A stretch of DNA of 64,000 nucleotides from contig NZ_LZZW01000016.1 in NCBI RefSeq assembly GCF_014170375.1, forward strand, positions 1 through 64,000, written 5' to 3'. Below are positions 1 through 10,642 of the stretch, in pieces. The translations under genes and the position numbers were made by a program. A model generated the notes under the pieces. The model did no database searches. It was not told where the DNA came from and saw only the letters and a list, made by a program, of their open reading frames with translations. Each line of letters starts with the position of its first letter. Position 1 is the stretch's first letter. The stretch comes from Variovorax sp. UMC13 (lineage in GTDB: Bacteria > Pseudomonadota > Gammaproteobacteria > Burkholderiales > Burkholderiaceae_C).

Positions 1-31
1 CACCCCAACCCTCCCCCGGGAGGGGAGGGAG
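1..31. repeat. Partial GC-rich intergenic repeat at the left edge
   Basis: The first 31 bases are an imperfect inverted repeat of C-rich and G-rich runs (CCCTCCC facing GGGAGGG around CCGGG). It lies just past the last gene of the leftward ABC transporter operon. Similar elements are common between genes in Comamonadaceae as I remember them. It could act as a transcript-end hairpin, but there is no U-tract on the minus-strand side, and the window cuts it off. Confidence 0.45.
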
Positions 32-83
32 AAAGAAAAAAGTCAGGCCGCCTTGCGCGCCGAAGCGAACGGCAGCGCGCGGC

Positions 84-1114
<1,031 letters not shown>

Positions 1115-1118
<4 letters not shown>

Positions 1119-1963
1119 GCCGCCTTCTTGAGTTTGGGGTCGAGCAGGTCGCGCACGCCGTCGCCCAGCACCTGCAGCGAGAGCGCCGTGAGGATGATCG
1201 CCAGCCCCGGGAACAGCACGACCCAGAAGGCGCGGTCGGCGTACTGCTGGCTGCCCGCGACCATCGTGCCCCAGGTCGGGATCTCGGGCGGCATGCCGAC
1301 GCCCAGGAAGGACAGGCCCGCTTCCGCCAGGATCGCGTAGGCGAAGATGAAGGACACCTGCACCAGGATCGGCGACAGCAGGTTGGGCAGCACGTGCCGC
1401 CACAGGATGCGCGAGGTGCGCACGCCCAGCGCGCGCACCGCCTCGATGAACAGCAGCTCGCGCACCACCAGCGTCGAGGCCCGCACCACCCGCGCCACGC
1501 GCGGCGTGTAGACCAGCACCAGCGCCAGCACCACGTTGGCCAGCGAGGCGCCGAGGATCGCCACCAGCGCGATGGCCAGCAGGATGTCCGGGAAGGACAT
1601 CATGGCGTCGACCACGCGCATCAGCGGCGCGTCGAGCCGGCGGAAGAAGCCGGCCACCAGCCCGATCAGCGTGCCGAACAGCACCGAGCCCAGCGCGGTG
1701 AGCGCCGCGATCGACAGCGAATAGCGCGCGCCGTGCACGATGCGCGCGTACATGTCGCGGCCCAGCTCGTCGGTGCCCAGCAGGTGCTGGGCGCTGGGCG
1801 GCTTCAGGCGCTCGAGCACGGCGGTGTCGTTGGGATCGGCGCCGGCGAACAGCGGCGCGCCGATGGCCAGCACCGCGATCACCAGCAGCACCAGCGCCGA
1901 GACCATCACGATGCGGCGGTGCATCAGCTGCCGCAGCATCCGGGGAAGACGGATCGTCGTCAT
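1115..1963 (-). CDS. ABC transporter permease, DppC/OppC type
   Basis: This 282-residue inner-membrane permease forms one half of the translocation channel. The N-terminus has a short cytoplasmic basic stretch, one membrane segment (about residues 17-38), then the conserved [20 protein letters not shown] region typical of the DppC branch, followed by a five-helix BPD_transp_1 domain. The EAA-type loop that contacts the ATPase is visible around [20 protein letters not shown]. The gene overlaps its neighbours on both sides by 4 bases (ATGA), so it is translated in one unit with the other permease and the ATPase. Length and architecture are normal for the family. Confidence 0.93.
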
Positions 1964-2901
1964 ACCTTCACCCGCGGGTCGACCACCGCGTACAGCAGGT
2001 CGATCGAAAAGTTGATGAGCACGTAGATGCCGGCGATCACCAGCAGCGCGCCCTGGATCACAGGGTAGTCGCGCCGCAGCACCGCGTTCACCACCAGGCT
2101 GCCCACGCCCGGCAGGCCGAACACCGTCTCGGTCACCACCGCGCCGCCGATCATCAGCGCCGCCGTGAGGCCCAGCACCGTGACGATCGGCACCAGTGCA
2201 TTGCGCAGCGCATGCTTGAGCACCACCACGGTCTCCGACAGGCCCTTGGAGCGCGCGGTGCGCACGTAGTCTTCACCCAGCACGTCGAGCATCGAGGCGC
2301 GGGTGAAGCGGATGATCAGCGCGGAGTTCAGGATGCCCAGCACGGTGGCCGGCAGCATCAGCGCATGCAGGCGCTCGCCGAAGGCCGCGTCCGGCGCGCC
2401 GTAGCCCGAGACCGGGAACCAGCCCAGCGACACTGCGAAGAGCTGGATCAGCACGATGCCGAACCAGAAGCTCGGGATGCTGGCGCCCAGCATCGCGACG
2501 CCGGTGAAGAGCTGGTCGATCCAGCTGCCGCGCAGCACCGCCGAGACGATGCCGCAGGGCAGCCCGATCAGCGCCGCGATGGCCACCGCCATCAGCGACA
2601 GCAGCGTGGTCGGCTCGGCCCGCTCGAGCAGCGCCTGCGCCACCGGCCGCTGCAGGAAGATCGACTGGCCCAGGTTGCCCTGCAGCACCTCGCGCAGCCA
2701 GTAGCCGAACTGCACCGGCAGCGGCTTGTCGAGGCCGTACTCCTTCTGCACGCGGGCGATGTCGGCCGCGGTCGCCTGGTCGCCCAGCAGCACCGACACC
2801 GGGTCGCCGGACGCCGCGCGCGTGAGCACGAAGACCAGCACCGCGACGATGGCCAGCACCACCAGCATGCCCGCGAAGCGGGTCGCCAGAAAACGCAACA
2901 T
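1960..2901 (-). CDS. ABC transporter permease, DppB/OppB type
   Basis: This 313-residue inner-membrane protein is the second channel subunit. It starts MLRFLATRF and has a first membrane helix at about residues 9-30, a periplasmic segment containing YGLDKPLPVQFGYWL, then five helices with the coupling loop DYVRTARSKGLSE (about residue 215), the DppB-type version of the EAA motif. It begins 12 bases downstream of the binding-protein stop and overlaps the next permease by 4 bases. Both features indicate co-transcription. No unusual residues or truncation are seen. Confidence 0.93.
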   Translation of the reverse strand: MLRFLATRFAGMLVVLAIVAVLVFVLTRAASGDPVSVLLGDQATAADIARVQKEYGLDKPLPVQFGYWLREVLQGNLGQSIFLQRPVAQALLERAEPTTLLSLMAVAIAALIGLPCGIVSAVLRGSWIDQLFTGVAMLGASIPSFWFGIVLIQLFAVSLGWFPVSGYGAPDAAFGERLHALMLPATVLGILNSALIIRFTRASMLDVLGEDYVRTARSKGLSETVVVLKHALRNALVPIVTVLGLTAALMIGGAVVTETVFGLPGVGSLVVNAVLRRDYPVIQGALLVIAGIYVLINFSIDLLYAVVDPRVKV

Positions 2902-2913
2902 GGCTGGTACCGC

Positions 2914-4455
2914 CTACTTGATCTTCGCGTTCCAGAAGTAGGGCCAGGTGGCCGGCTGGTAGTTGTCGAGCGCCGGGCTCTTCGCCGACAGCCCGTTGAA
3001 CTTGCCCACGTTCACGTAAGGCACCTCGGTGTAGACGACCTCCTGCACCTTGCCCCACAGCGCGCCGCGCCTGGCGGGGTCGCTGGCGGTGTTGAAGGCC
3101 TGCAGCGCGGCCTTCTTGGCCGGCGTGTCCCACCAGCCCGGCGCGCCGTCGCCCAGCTGCGGCGGCGAGAGCATCGGCTCGGGGAACTGGCCCGAATGCG
3201 TGACGTAGATGTCCCACAGCTTGGCGTCGTTGCGGCGCTGCACCAGCGTGGCCCAGTCGACCACGTTGAGCTCGACCTTGAAGCCGGCGCGCTTGAGCTG
3301 CTCGGCCATCAGCAGCGCCATGTTGTAGTGGAAGTCGTACTGGCGGCTGGTCAGCACCCGGATCGGCTCGCCCTTGTAGCCGGCCTTGGCGGCGGCTTCC
3401 TTGGCCTTGGGCGCATTGCGCTGGTTGTACTGCTCGGTGCCGCCGGTCGCATAGAAAGGCGAGCCCTTGGGGAAGTGGTTGCCCTCGGCCACGAAGAAGC
3501 GCGTGTCGCCGAAGCCCGCGGCCAGCATCTCGCCCTCGCCCAGCGCGATCTGGATCGCCTGGCGAACGGGCTGGCTGGCGGCCACGCCTTCCTTGGTGTT
3601 GAACACCAGGTAGGGGAAACCGAAGGCCGGCGTCATGACCGGCACCGTCTTGCCCGCGGCCTTCTCCAGCCGCGGCAGGGCCTCGGTGGGCAGCAGGTCG
3701 GCGAAGTCGTACTGGCCGGCCAGCGAACCCTCGACGCGGGTGCTGGCGTTGGGCACGGGCACGAAGCGCAGTTCCTCGATCAGCGCCTCGCGCTTGCCGC
3801 CGTAGCCGTTCGCCGGCTCCTTGCGCGCGCTGTACTGCTCGAAGCGCGTGAGCAGCACGTACTGGTCGGGCTTGCGCTCCTTGAACTTGTAGGGGCCGGT
3901 GCCGACGAAGTCCTTGAGCGGGGAGGCGATCGACTCCTTGGCCATGATCGCCGCCATGCCGCTGGGCAGCGCGAGCTGCGACAGCAGCGGCGCATAGGGC
4001 TCCTTCAGCACGATCTCGATCGCCTGCGGCCCCTTGGCCACCAGGCTGTCGACCACGTTGCCCAGCGCCTTGCCGCGCGGCGACTGCGCCATCCAGCGCT
4101 GCAGGCTGGCCACCACGTCGTCGGCCGTGAGCTCGCGCCCGCTGTGCAGCATCACGCCGCGGCGCAGGGCGATCGCATAGGTCTTGCCGTCGGCCGAGAC
4201 CTTGGGCATCGACTCGGCCAGCATCGGCACCACGTTCCACTTGGCGTCGAAGGTGTAGAGCGTCTCGTAGACGTGCTGCATGATGGTTCCGACCAGGTCG
4301 GCGGTCGACGCCATCGGGTCGAGCGTCTGCGGCTCGGCCACCATCGCCAGCGTGGCGTGGTTGCGCGGGGCCTGGGCCTGGGCCGGTGCGGCGAGGCAGA
4401 GCGCGGCAAGCAGGGAGGCGCCGAACAGGGCGCGCCTGGAAGTGACAGCGAGCAT
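2914..4455 (-). CDS. ABC transporter substrate-binding protein, family 5 (peptide/nickel type)
   Basis: This 513-residue periplasmic receptor delivers substrate to the permease pair encoded downstream. It has a clear Sec signal peptide (MLAVTSRRALFGASLL..., cleavage near AQA-QA, residue 29-30) and family-5 landmarks: a short LDPMAS segment, the YAIALRRGVMLHSGREL segment (compare the usual W-F-L-R-V-F-DG pattern), and FVGTGPYKFKE. The ATG at 4455 was chosen over an upstream in-frame ATG because an AAGGAG ribosome site lies 8 bases before it and the signal peptide begins there. It is first in a four-gene operon. A divergent RidA gene starts 151 bases away. Substrate is unknown. Confidence 0.92.
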   Translation of the reverse strand: MLAVTSRRALFGASLLAALCLAAPAQAQAPRNHATLAMVAEPQTLDPMASTADLVGTIMQHVYETLYTFDAKWNVVPMLAESMPKVSADGKTYAIALRRGVMLHSGRELTADDVVASLQRWMAQSPRGKALGNVVDSLVAKGPQAIEIVLKEPYAPLLSQLALPSGMAAIMAKESIASPLKDFVGTGPYKFKERKPDQYVLLTRFEQYSARKEPANGYGGKREALIEELRFVPVPNASTRVEGSLAGQYDFADLLPTEALPRLEKAAGKTVPVMTPAFGFPYLVFNTKEGVAASQPVRQAIQIALGEGEMLAAGFGDTRFFVAEGNHFPKGSPFYATGGTEQYNQRNAPKAKEAAAKAGYKGEPIRVLTSRQYDFHYNMALLMAEQLKRAGFKVELNVVDWATLVQRRNDAKLWDIYVTHSGQFPEPMLSPPQLGDGAPGWWDTPAKKAALQAFNTASDPARRGALWGKVQEVVYTEVPYVNVGKFNGLSAKSPALDNYQPATWPYFWNAKIK

Positions 4456-4566
4456 GGAGAGACTCCTTCGTGGGCGATGGTTTTGAAAAACACTTTCAGA
4501 TCGAAGCCACTTTGAAGCATTCTTCATGCCAAATCACGCGTATTTACCCCATATGCCGCGCGATTC

Positions 4567-4585
4567 ATTGAAATAGAATTTCAAT
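4567..4585. promoter_or_regulatory. 19-bp palindrome before the RidA gene
   Basis: ATTGAAAT and ATTTCAAT form perfect 8-bp arms around the trinucleotide AGA, 21 bases before the RidA start. The centre spells TAGAAT, a fair -10 hexamer for rightward transcription. A repressor bound here could cover the RidA promoter and possibly that of the divergent ABC operon. The regulator is not identified. Confidence 0.4.
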
Positions 4586-4606
4586 CACAACCCACCAGGA
4601 GCCTCC

Positions 4607-4996
4607 ATGCCTCTCGAATTTCTGGGCGGTCCGCCCAACGCCTCGGACCGCCAGATCCGCCCCTTTTCCCCGGCCGTGCGCGCGGGCGACTTCATCTATG
4701 TGTCGGGCCAGGTGCCGGTCAATGCCGAGGGCGAGATCGTGGCCGGCGGCATCGAGGCGCAGACCCGCCAGGTGATGGAGAACCTCAAGACCGTGCTCGC
4801 GCTGGCCGGCGCGACGCTCGACGACGTCTGCAAGACCACCTGCTGGCTGCACGACGCGCGCGACTTCGGTGCGTTCAACCGCGTCTACATGTGCTACTTC
4901 GGTGCCGACCGCCCGGCGCGCTCGACCACCGAGGCGCGCCTGATGGTCGACGCCAAGGTCGAGATCGACGTGGTGGCCTACAAGCCCAAGGCCTGA
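4607..4996 (+). CDS. RidA/YjgF family enamine-imine deaminase
   Basis: RidA proteins hydrolyse reactive enamine/imine products of PLP enzymes in the cytoplasm, releasing the keto acid and ammonia. This 129-residue protein has normal family length. It shows the N-terminal RPFSPAVRAGDFIYVSGQ strand and the catalytic arginine in PARS at residue 105, followed by a VEIDVVA tail with the conserved acidic residue. The ATG follows an AGGAG site with good spacing. It is divergent from the family-5 ABC importer, so it may detoxify an intermediate from an imported amino compound; that link is inference. A second, exported RidA homologue is found at 61197-61652. Confidence 0.9.
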   Translation: MPLEFLGGPPNASDRQIRPFSPAVRAGDFIYVSGQVPVNAEGEIVAGGIEAQTRQVMENLKTVLALAGATLDDVCKTTCWLHDARDFGAFNRVYMCYFGADRPARSTTEARLMVDAKVEIDVVAYKPKA

Positions 4997-5015
4997 CCGG
5001 GCCCGGGTCGCCGGC

Positions 5016-5732
<717 letters not shown>

Positions 5733-5734
5733 GG

Positions 5735-5813
5735 TTCCGCCGCCGGGCCGCCCCAAGGCGGAACGCGCCCCCTCGGGGGGCAGCGATGACACGGCAGTGT
5801 CGAGCGTGGGGGT
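5735..5813 (-). repeat. Comamonadaceae-type intergenic mosaic repeat, copy 1
   Basis: Read on the minus strand, this GC-rich block contains CCCCCACGCT, CACTGCCGTGTC, CCCCCCGAGGGGGCG and GGCCCGGCGGCGG in that order. A second copy with the same block order lies between ureB and ureC (33030-33122). Both are in the sense direction of their operons. Here the element separates the lolC stop from the preferred lolD start and is open in the lolD frame. Confidence 0.65.
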
Positions 5814-5814
5814 C

Positions 5815-7071
5815 TTATTCATAGCGCAAGGCTTCGGCCGGGTTCACCCGGCTGGCGCGCCAGCTCGGGTACAGCGTCGCCACGAAGGCGAGCGCGAGGG
5901 AGATCAGCGTGATCGGCAGGATGTCCGACTGCTGCGGGTCGCTGGGCATGCGGCTGATCAGGTAGATGTCCTTGGGCAGGAAGCTGGCGTGGAACAGCCG
6001 CTCCAGCGCCGGCACGATGACGTCGATGTTGTAGGCGATGCCCAGGCCCAGCAGCAGGCCGCCGAGCGTGCCCATCACGCCCACCATCGCGCCCTGCACC
6101 ACGAAGATGCCCATGATGCTTTTCGGGCTCGCGCCCAGCGTGCGCAGGATCGCGATGTCGGCGCGCTTGTCGGTCACGGTCATGACCAGCGTCGACACCA
6201 GGTTGAACGCGGCCACCGCCACGATCAGCGTGAGGATGATGAACATCATGCGTTTCTCGACCTGCACCGCGGCGAACCAGGTCTTGTTCTGGCGCGTCCA
6301 GTCGCGGATCAGGAAGCTGCCGGGCAAGGTCGCGGCCAGCTGGTCGGCCACCTCGCGCGCCTGGTTCAGGTCCTTGAGCTTCAGGCGCACGCCGCTCGGG
6401 CCTTCGAGCCGGAACACGCGCGCCGCGTCCTGCTCGTGGATCATGGCCAGCGCCGAGTCGTATTCGTAGTGGCCCGAATCGAAGGTGCCGACCACGGTGA
6501 ACTGCTTGAGCCGCGGCACCACGCCGGCCGGCGTGACCTGGCCGCCCGGCGCCACCAGCGTGACCTGGTCGCCCGGGTGCACGAACAGCGAGCGCGCCAG
6601 CTCGCCGCCCAGCACGATGCCGAACTCGCCCGGCACCAGCTTCTCGAGCGCGCCCTTCTGGGCGGTGGTCGCGATGTCGGTCACCTCGGGCTCGAGCTTG
6701 GGTTCGATGCCGCGCACCAGCGCGCCCTTCATGTCCTCGCCGCGCGCGATCAGCGCCTGGGTCGCGATGAAGGGCGCCACGCCGATCACCTGCGGGTTCT
6801 TGCGCGCCTCGGCCATGATCGGCCCGATGTCCTGCAGCGCCTGGCCGTCGCGCGAGAAGATCTCGATGTGCGAGACCACGCCCAGCATGCGGTCGCGCAC
6901 CTCCTTCTGGAAGCCGTTCATCACCGACAGCACGATGATCAGCGCCGCCACGCCCAGGCCGATGCCGAGCATCGAGACACCGGAGATGAAGGAGATGAAG
7001 CCGTTGCGCCGGGTCGCGCGGCCGGCGCGGGTGTAGCGCCAGCCGAGTTGCAGTTCGTAGGGAAGGGGCAT
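5815..7071 (-). CDS. lolC: Lipoprotein-releasing system permease LolC/LolE
   Basis: This 418-residue inner-membrane protein pairs with LolD to release lipoproteins to the periplasmic chaperone LolA. It starts [15 protein letters not shown], then has the first membrane helix with [24 protein letters not shown] (about residues 28-50, broken here by the motif limits), a MacB-type periplasmic domain (about 55-270), and three C-terminal FtsX helices ending [17 protein letters not shown]. The segment [16 protein letters not shown], before helix 3, is typical of LolC/E. A single LolC/E-type gene with lolD is the usual betaproteobacterial arrangement (homo- or LolF-like dimer). The gene opens the leftward lolC-lolD operon. 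Confidence 0.93.
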   Translation of the reverse strand: MPLPYELQLGWRYTRAGRATRRNGFISFISGVSMLGIGLGVAALIIVLSVMNGFQKEVRDRMLGVVSHIEIFSRDGQALQDIGPIMAEARKNPQVIGVAPFIATQALIARGEDMKGALVRGIEPKLEPEVTDIATTAQKGALEKLVPGEFGIVLGGELARSLFVHPGDQVTLVAPGGQVTPAGVVPRLKQFTVVGTFDSGHYEYDSALAMIHEQDAARVFRLEGPSGVRLKLKDLNQAREVADQLAATLPGSFLIRDWTRQNKTWFAAVQVEKRMMFIILTLIVAVAAFNLVSTLVMTVTDKRADIAILRTLGASPKSIMGIFVVQGAMVGVMGTLGGLLLGLGIAYNIDVIVPALERLFHASFLPKDIYLISRMPSDPQQSDILPITLISLALAFVATLYPSWRASRVNPAEALRYE

Positions 7072-7198
7072 ATCAGGCGTGGGGCCGGGCTGCCGTGAGG
7101 AGCGGCGTCGGCACGGCGTGCGGGGCGAGGGGGTGCGACATGGCGGAATTGTGGCATCCCGTCCCGACCTGGCGGCCGCACCGCGACAATATGCCCCC

Positions 7199-8164
7199 AT
7201 GGCCCACCCCTCTTCCCCGATGCATCTGCTGATCCCCTTCGCCGGCCGCCGCACCCCGGCCTGCCAGGCGGTGCTCTCCCGTCTGCAGCTGCCCAACCTC
7301 GACGCGCTGCTGACCCGGCTCGCGGTGCTGCACGACGACACCCAGCCCGACACCACGCTCTCGCCGCCGCACGAACGGGCGCTGGCGCGCGCGTTCGGCC
7401 TCGAGGGGGCGGACGGCCTGATCCCCTGGGCCGCGCGCGAGGCGCAGCGGACCGGCCTGTCGCGCGCCGGCTCGAACGAGCCCTGGGGCGTGTTCACGCT
7501 GTGCCACTGGGAGGTCGCGATCGACGAGGTGGTGCTCGACGACCCGGCCGACATGGCGATCGACGAGGCCGAATCGCAGGCGCTGCTCGAAGCGGCCCGG
7601 CCCTTCTTCCAGGAAGACGGCATCGTGCTGCGCCGCTCGGGGGCGCCCGGCCGCTGGCTGGCCCGCGGCGAGATGTTCCGCAGCCTGCCCAGCGCCTCGG
7701 TGGACCGCGCGGCCGGCCGGCCGATCTCGGAATGGGCGCCGCTGACCGATGCGCTCAAGCCACTGCGCAAGCTGCAGAACGAGATGCAGATGCTGCTCTA
7801 CACCCAGCGCGTGAACGACGAGCGCATCGCGCGCGGCGTGCCGCCGATCAACTCCTTCTGGCTCAGCGGCACCGGCGTGCTGGGCACGGCCCCTTCGGCC
7901 GCCGAAGGGCCGACGGTCGACACCTCCCTGCGCACCCCGGCGCTGCGCGACGACGCGCTGGCCTGGACCGCGGCCTGGCAGGCGCTCGACGCCGGCCCCG
8001 TCGCCGAGCTGCTGGCCGCCTACCGCCAGGGCACGGCGGTGCAGCTCACGCTGTGCGGCGACCGCAGCGCGCGGCAGTTCGGCGTGCAGCCCCGCGGCCC
8101 GCTGGGCTGGGTCAAGAACCTGCTCAACCGCACCCAGGCCACCACCGTGCTCGCCTCGCTGTGA
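7199..8164 (+). CDS. Conserved RpfE-like protein of unknown function
   Basis: This 321-residue protein lacks a signal peptide or membrane segments, so it is probably cytoplasmic. It begins MAHPSSPMHLLIPFAGR and contains HWEVAIDEVVLDDP and GPLGWVKNLLNR. I recognise it as the family often found beside recJ in beta- and gammaproteobacteria and named RpfE in the Xanthomonas rpf region; members are sometimes annotated as phosphoglycerate mutase-like. No catalytic motif is evident to me. Its stop overlaps the recJ start (TGATG), so the two are probably translationally coupled. The ATG at 7199 lies at the start of the homologous part; an upstream extension is low-complexity and unlikely. Confidence 0.7.
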   Translation: MAHPSSPMHLLIPFAGRRTPACQAVLSRLQLPNLDALLTRLAVLHDDTQPDTTLSPPHERALARAFGLEGADGLIPWAAREAQRTGLSRAGSNEPWGVFTLCHWEVAIDEVVLDDPADMAIDEAESQALLEAARPFFQEDGIVLRRSGAPGRWLARGEMFRSLPSASVDRAAGRPISEWAPLTDALKPLRKLQNEMQMLLYTQRVNDERIARGVPPINSFWLSGTGVLGTAPSAAEGPTVDTSLRTPALRDDALAWTAAWQALDAGPVAELLAAYRQGTAVQLTLCGDRSARQFGVQPRGPLGWVKNLLNRTQATTVLASL

Positions 8165-9888
8165 TGAAGATCATCGCGCGCGACATCCCGCCACGCAGCG
8201 TCTGGGCGCTCGAGCAGGCCGGCGTGCACCCGCTGCTGGCCCGCCTCTACGCGGCCCGCGGCGTGCTCGGCAAGGAAGAGCTCGACGACGGCCTGGCGCG
8301 GCTGCTGCCGCCGGCCACGCTCAAGGGCACGCACGAAGCGGCCGTGCTGCTGGCCGACGCCATCCGCGACGACAAGCGCCTGTGCATCGTGGCCGACTAC
8401 GACTGCGACGGCGCCACCGCCTGCGCCGTGGCCGTGCGCGGCCTCCGGCTGCTGGGCGCGAAGCAGGTGAGCTACCTGGTGCCCGACCGCGTGGTCGACG
8501 GCTACGGCCTGACGCCGCCGATCGCCGAGCGCGTGGCCGCCAGCGGCGCCGACATGCTGATCACCGTCGACAACGGCATCGCCAGCGTCGAGGGCGTGGC
8601 CACCGCCAAGGCGCGCGGCCTGGCCGTGCTGGTGACCGACCACCACCTGCCCGGCCCGGTGCTGCCCGAGGCCGACGTGCTGGTCAACCCGAACCAGCCC
8701 GGCTGCGACTTCGAGAGCAAGAGCATCGCCGGGGTCGGCGTGATGTTCTATGTGCTGATGGCGCTGCGCTCCGAGCTGCGCAACCGCGGTGTCTTCGATG
8801 CGGCCAGCCAGCCGAAGCTCGATGTCTTGCTTCCCTTGGTCGCGCTGGGCACCGTGGCCGACGTGGTGAAGCTCGACGCCAACAACCGCCGGCTGGTGGC
8901 GCAGGGCCTGCGCCGCATCCGCGCGGGCGCCTTGCCCGCGGGCATCGCCGCGCTGTTCACCGCCGCCGGCCGCAAGGCGCCGGTCGCGACCACCTTCGAC
9001 TTCGGCTTCGCGCTCGGCCCGCGCATCAATGCCGCGGGCCGGCTGGCCGACATGACGCTGGGCATCGAGTGCCTGCTGACCGATGACGCGGGCCGCGCCG
9101 ACGAACTCGCGCGCATGCTCGACGGCATCAACCGCGAGCGGCGCGACATCGAGGGCGGCATGCGCGACCAGGCGCTGCTCTTGGCAGAGTCGCTGTTCGA
9201 CACCGACGCCGAAGGCCAGGAGGCCATGCCGGCCGCCATCAGCGTGTTCGACGCCGAGTTCCACGAAGGCGTGGTCGGCATCGTGGCCTCGCGCATCAAG
9301 GACCGCTTCCACCGGCCCACCTTCGTGTTCGCGGCCAGCGGCGCGCCGGGCAAGGAACATGAGCTCAAGGGCTCGGGCCGCTCGATCCCCGGCTTCCATC
9401 TGCGCGACGCGCTCGACCTGGTGGCCAAGCGGCACCCGGGCGTGCTGCTGCGCTTCGGCGGCCATGCGATGGCCGCGGGCTGCACGGTCGAGCGCACGCA
9501 GTTCGCGGTGTTCGAGCGCGCGCTGGCCCAGGTCGCGCTCGAATGGCTCGATGCGGCCTCGCTTACGCGCCGGCTCGACACCGACGGCCCGATCGCGGCC
9601 GAGTACATGCGCGTCGACCTGGTCGACACGCTGCACCGCGAGGTCTGGGGCCAGGGCTTCGCGCCGCCGACCTTCAGCGAGGAGGTCGAGGTGATCTCGC
9701 AGCGCCTGGTGGCCGAGAAGCACCTGGCGGTGCGGCTCAAGCACCAGGGCAAGCCGATCGACGGCATCTGGTTCGGCCACACCGAGCCGCTGCCGCCCAG
9801 GGTGCTGCTGGCCTTCCGGCTCGACGCCGACGAATGGCAGGGCGTGCGCCGCGTGCGCTTCCTGATCGAAGGGGCCGAGACGGCATGA
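8164..9888 (+). CDS. recJ: Single-stranded-DNA-specific 5'-3' exonuclease RecJ
   Basis: RecJ degrades single-stranded DNA 5' to 3' in recombination and mismatch repair. The 574-residue length is typical. The DHH-family metal site is intact: DYDCD at residues 78-82, the DNGIASVEG motif, and DHH at 159-161. The C-terminal DHHA1 part has the RFGGHAMAAGCTV motif that identifies RecJ, followed by an OB-fold region with LKHQGKPIDGIWFG. It starts at the ATG overlapping the stop of the RpfE-like gene and is followed 28 bases later by a response regulator gene, which may be in the same transcript. Confidence 0.96.
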   Translation: MKIIARDIPPRSVWALEQAGVHPLLARLYAARGVLGKEELDDGLARLLPPATLKGTHEAAVLLADAIRDDKRLCIVADYDCDGATACAVAVRGLRLLGAKQVSYLVPDRVVDGYGLTPPIAERVAASGADMLITVDNGIASVEGVATAKARGLAVLVTDHHLPGPVLPEADVLVNPNQPGCDFESKSIAGVGVMFYVLMALRSELRNRGVFDAASQPKLDVLLPLVALGTVADVVKLDANNRRLVAQGLRRIRAGALPAGIAALFTAAGRKAPVATTFDFGFALGPRINAAGRLADMTLGIECLLTDDAGRADELARMLDGINRERRDIEGGMRDQALLLAESLFDTDAEGQEAMPAAISVFDAEFHEGVVGIVASRIKDRFHRPTFVFAASGAPGKEHELKGSGRSIPGFHLRDALDLVAKRHPGVLLRFGGHAMAAGCTVERTQFAVFERALAQVALEWLDAASLTRRLDTDGPIAAEYMRVDLVDTLHREVWGQGFAPPTFSEEVEVISQRLVAEKHLAVRLKHQGKPIDGIWFGHTEPLPPRVLLAFRLDADEWQGVRRVRFLIEGAETA

Positions 9889-9916
9889 GCGAGGCGGTTC
9901 GCACGGAGCGCGTTCG

Positions 9917-10642
9917 ATGAGCACCGCCACGCCCATGTGGCGCTGCCTCATCGTCGAGGATGACGCCGACAACGCCCGCTACATCGCCGACGGCTTCCGC
10001 GCGCTGGGCCATGTGGCGGTGATCGCGCGCGACGGCGGCGAGGCCCTGATGCGCGTCACCGGCGAGAGCTGGGACCTGGTGATCCTCGACCGCATGCTGC
10101 CCAACGAGGTCGACGGCCTGTCGATCCTGGCCACCTTGCGCGGCCTGGGCAAGAAGACGCCGGTGCTGGTGTTGAGTGCGCTGAGCGCGCTCGACGAACG
10201 GGTGCGCGGCCTCAAGGCCGGCAGCGACGACTACCTGGCCAAGCCCTTCGCCTTTTCCGAACTCTCGGCGCGCGCCGAGGCGCTGGTGCGGCGCTCGCGC
10301 ACCGCGCCCGAGATCCGCACGCTGCAGCTGGCCGACGTGAAGCTGGACTTCACCACCCGCCACGTCGAGCGCGCGGGCCGGCCCATCGCGCTGCAGCCGC
10401 GCGAGTTCCGCCTGCTGGCCTTCCTGATGATGCATCCGGGCCAGGTGCTCACGCGCACCATGCTGCTCGAGGCGGTGTGGGACTACCAGTTCGACCCCCA
10501 GACCAACGTGATCGACGTGCAGGTCAGCCGGCTGCGCGGCAAGCTCGACACGCCAGGCGCGGCCGCGCTGATCCACACCGTGCGCGGCATCGGCTACCGC
10601 ATGGGCCTGGACGCCGCACCGTCCGACACCGCCGGCGCATGA
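9917..10642 (+). CDS. OmpR-family response regulator
   Basis: This 241-residue DNA-binding response regulator pairs with the histidine kinase encoded directly downstream. The receiver domain (about 9-125) has the acidic pair EDD at 14-16, phospho-acceptor Asp58 in VILDRMLP, and the lysine in YLAKPF. The winged-helix output domain (about 140-232) contains REFRLLAFLMMHPGQVLTR and the recognition region NVIDVQVSRLRGKLD, ending RGIGYRMG. This is the QseB/TctD-like branch. The stop codon overlaps the kinase start (ATGA), which supports coupling of the pair. Target genes are not evident. Confidence 0.93.
   Translation: MSTATPMWRCLIVEDDADNARYIADGFRALGHVAVIARDGGEALMRVTGESWDLVILDRMLPNEVDGLSILATLRGLGKKTPVLVLSALSALDERVRGLKAGSDDYLAKPFAFSELSARAEALVRRSRTAPEIRTLQLADVKLDFTTRHVERAGRPIALQPREFRLLAFLMMHPGQVLTRTMLLEAVWDYQFDPQTNVIDVQVSRLRGKLDTPGAAALIHTVRGIGYRMGLDAAPSDTAGA

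Noticed and set aside
2212..4515. A rightward open frame of over 750 codons opposite the permease and binding protein genes
   Set aside because: It spans two real genes with clear motifs on the other strand and has low-complexity composition.
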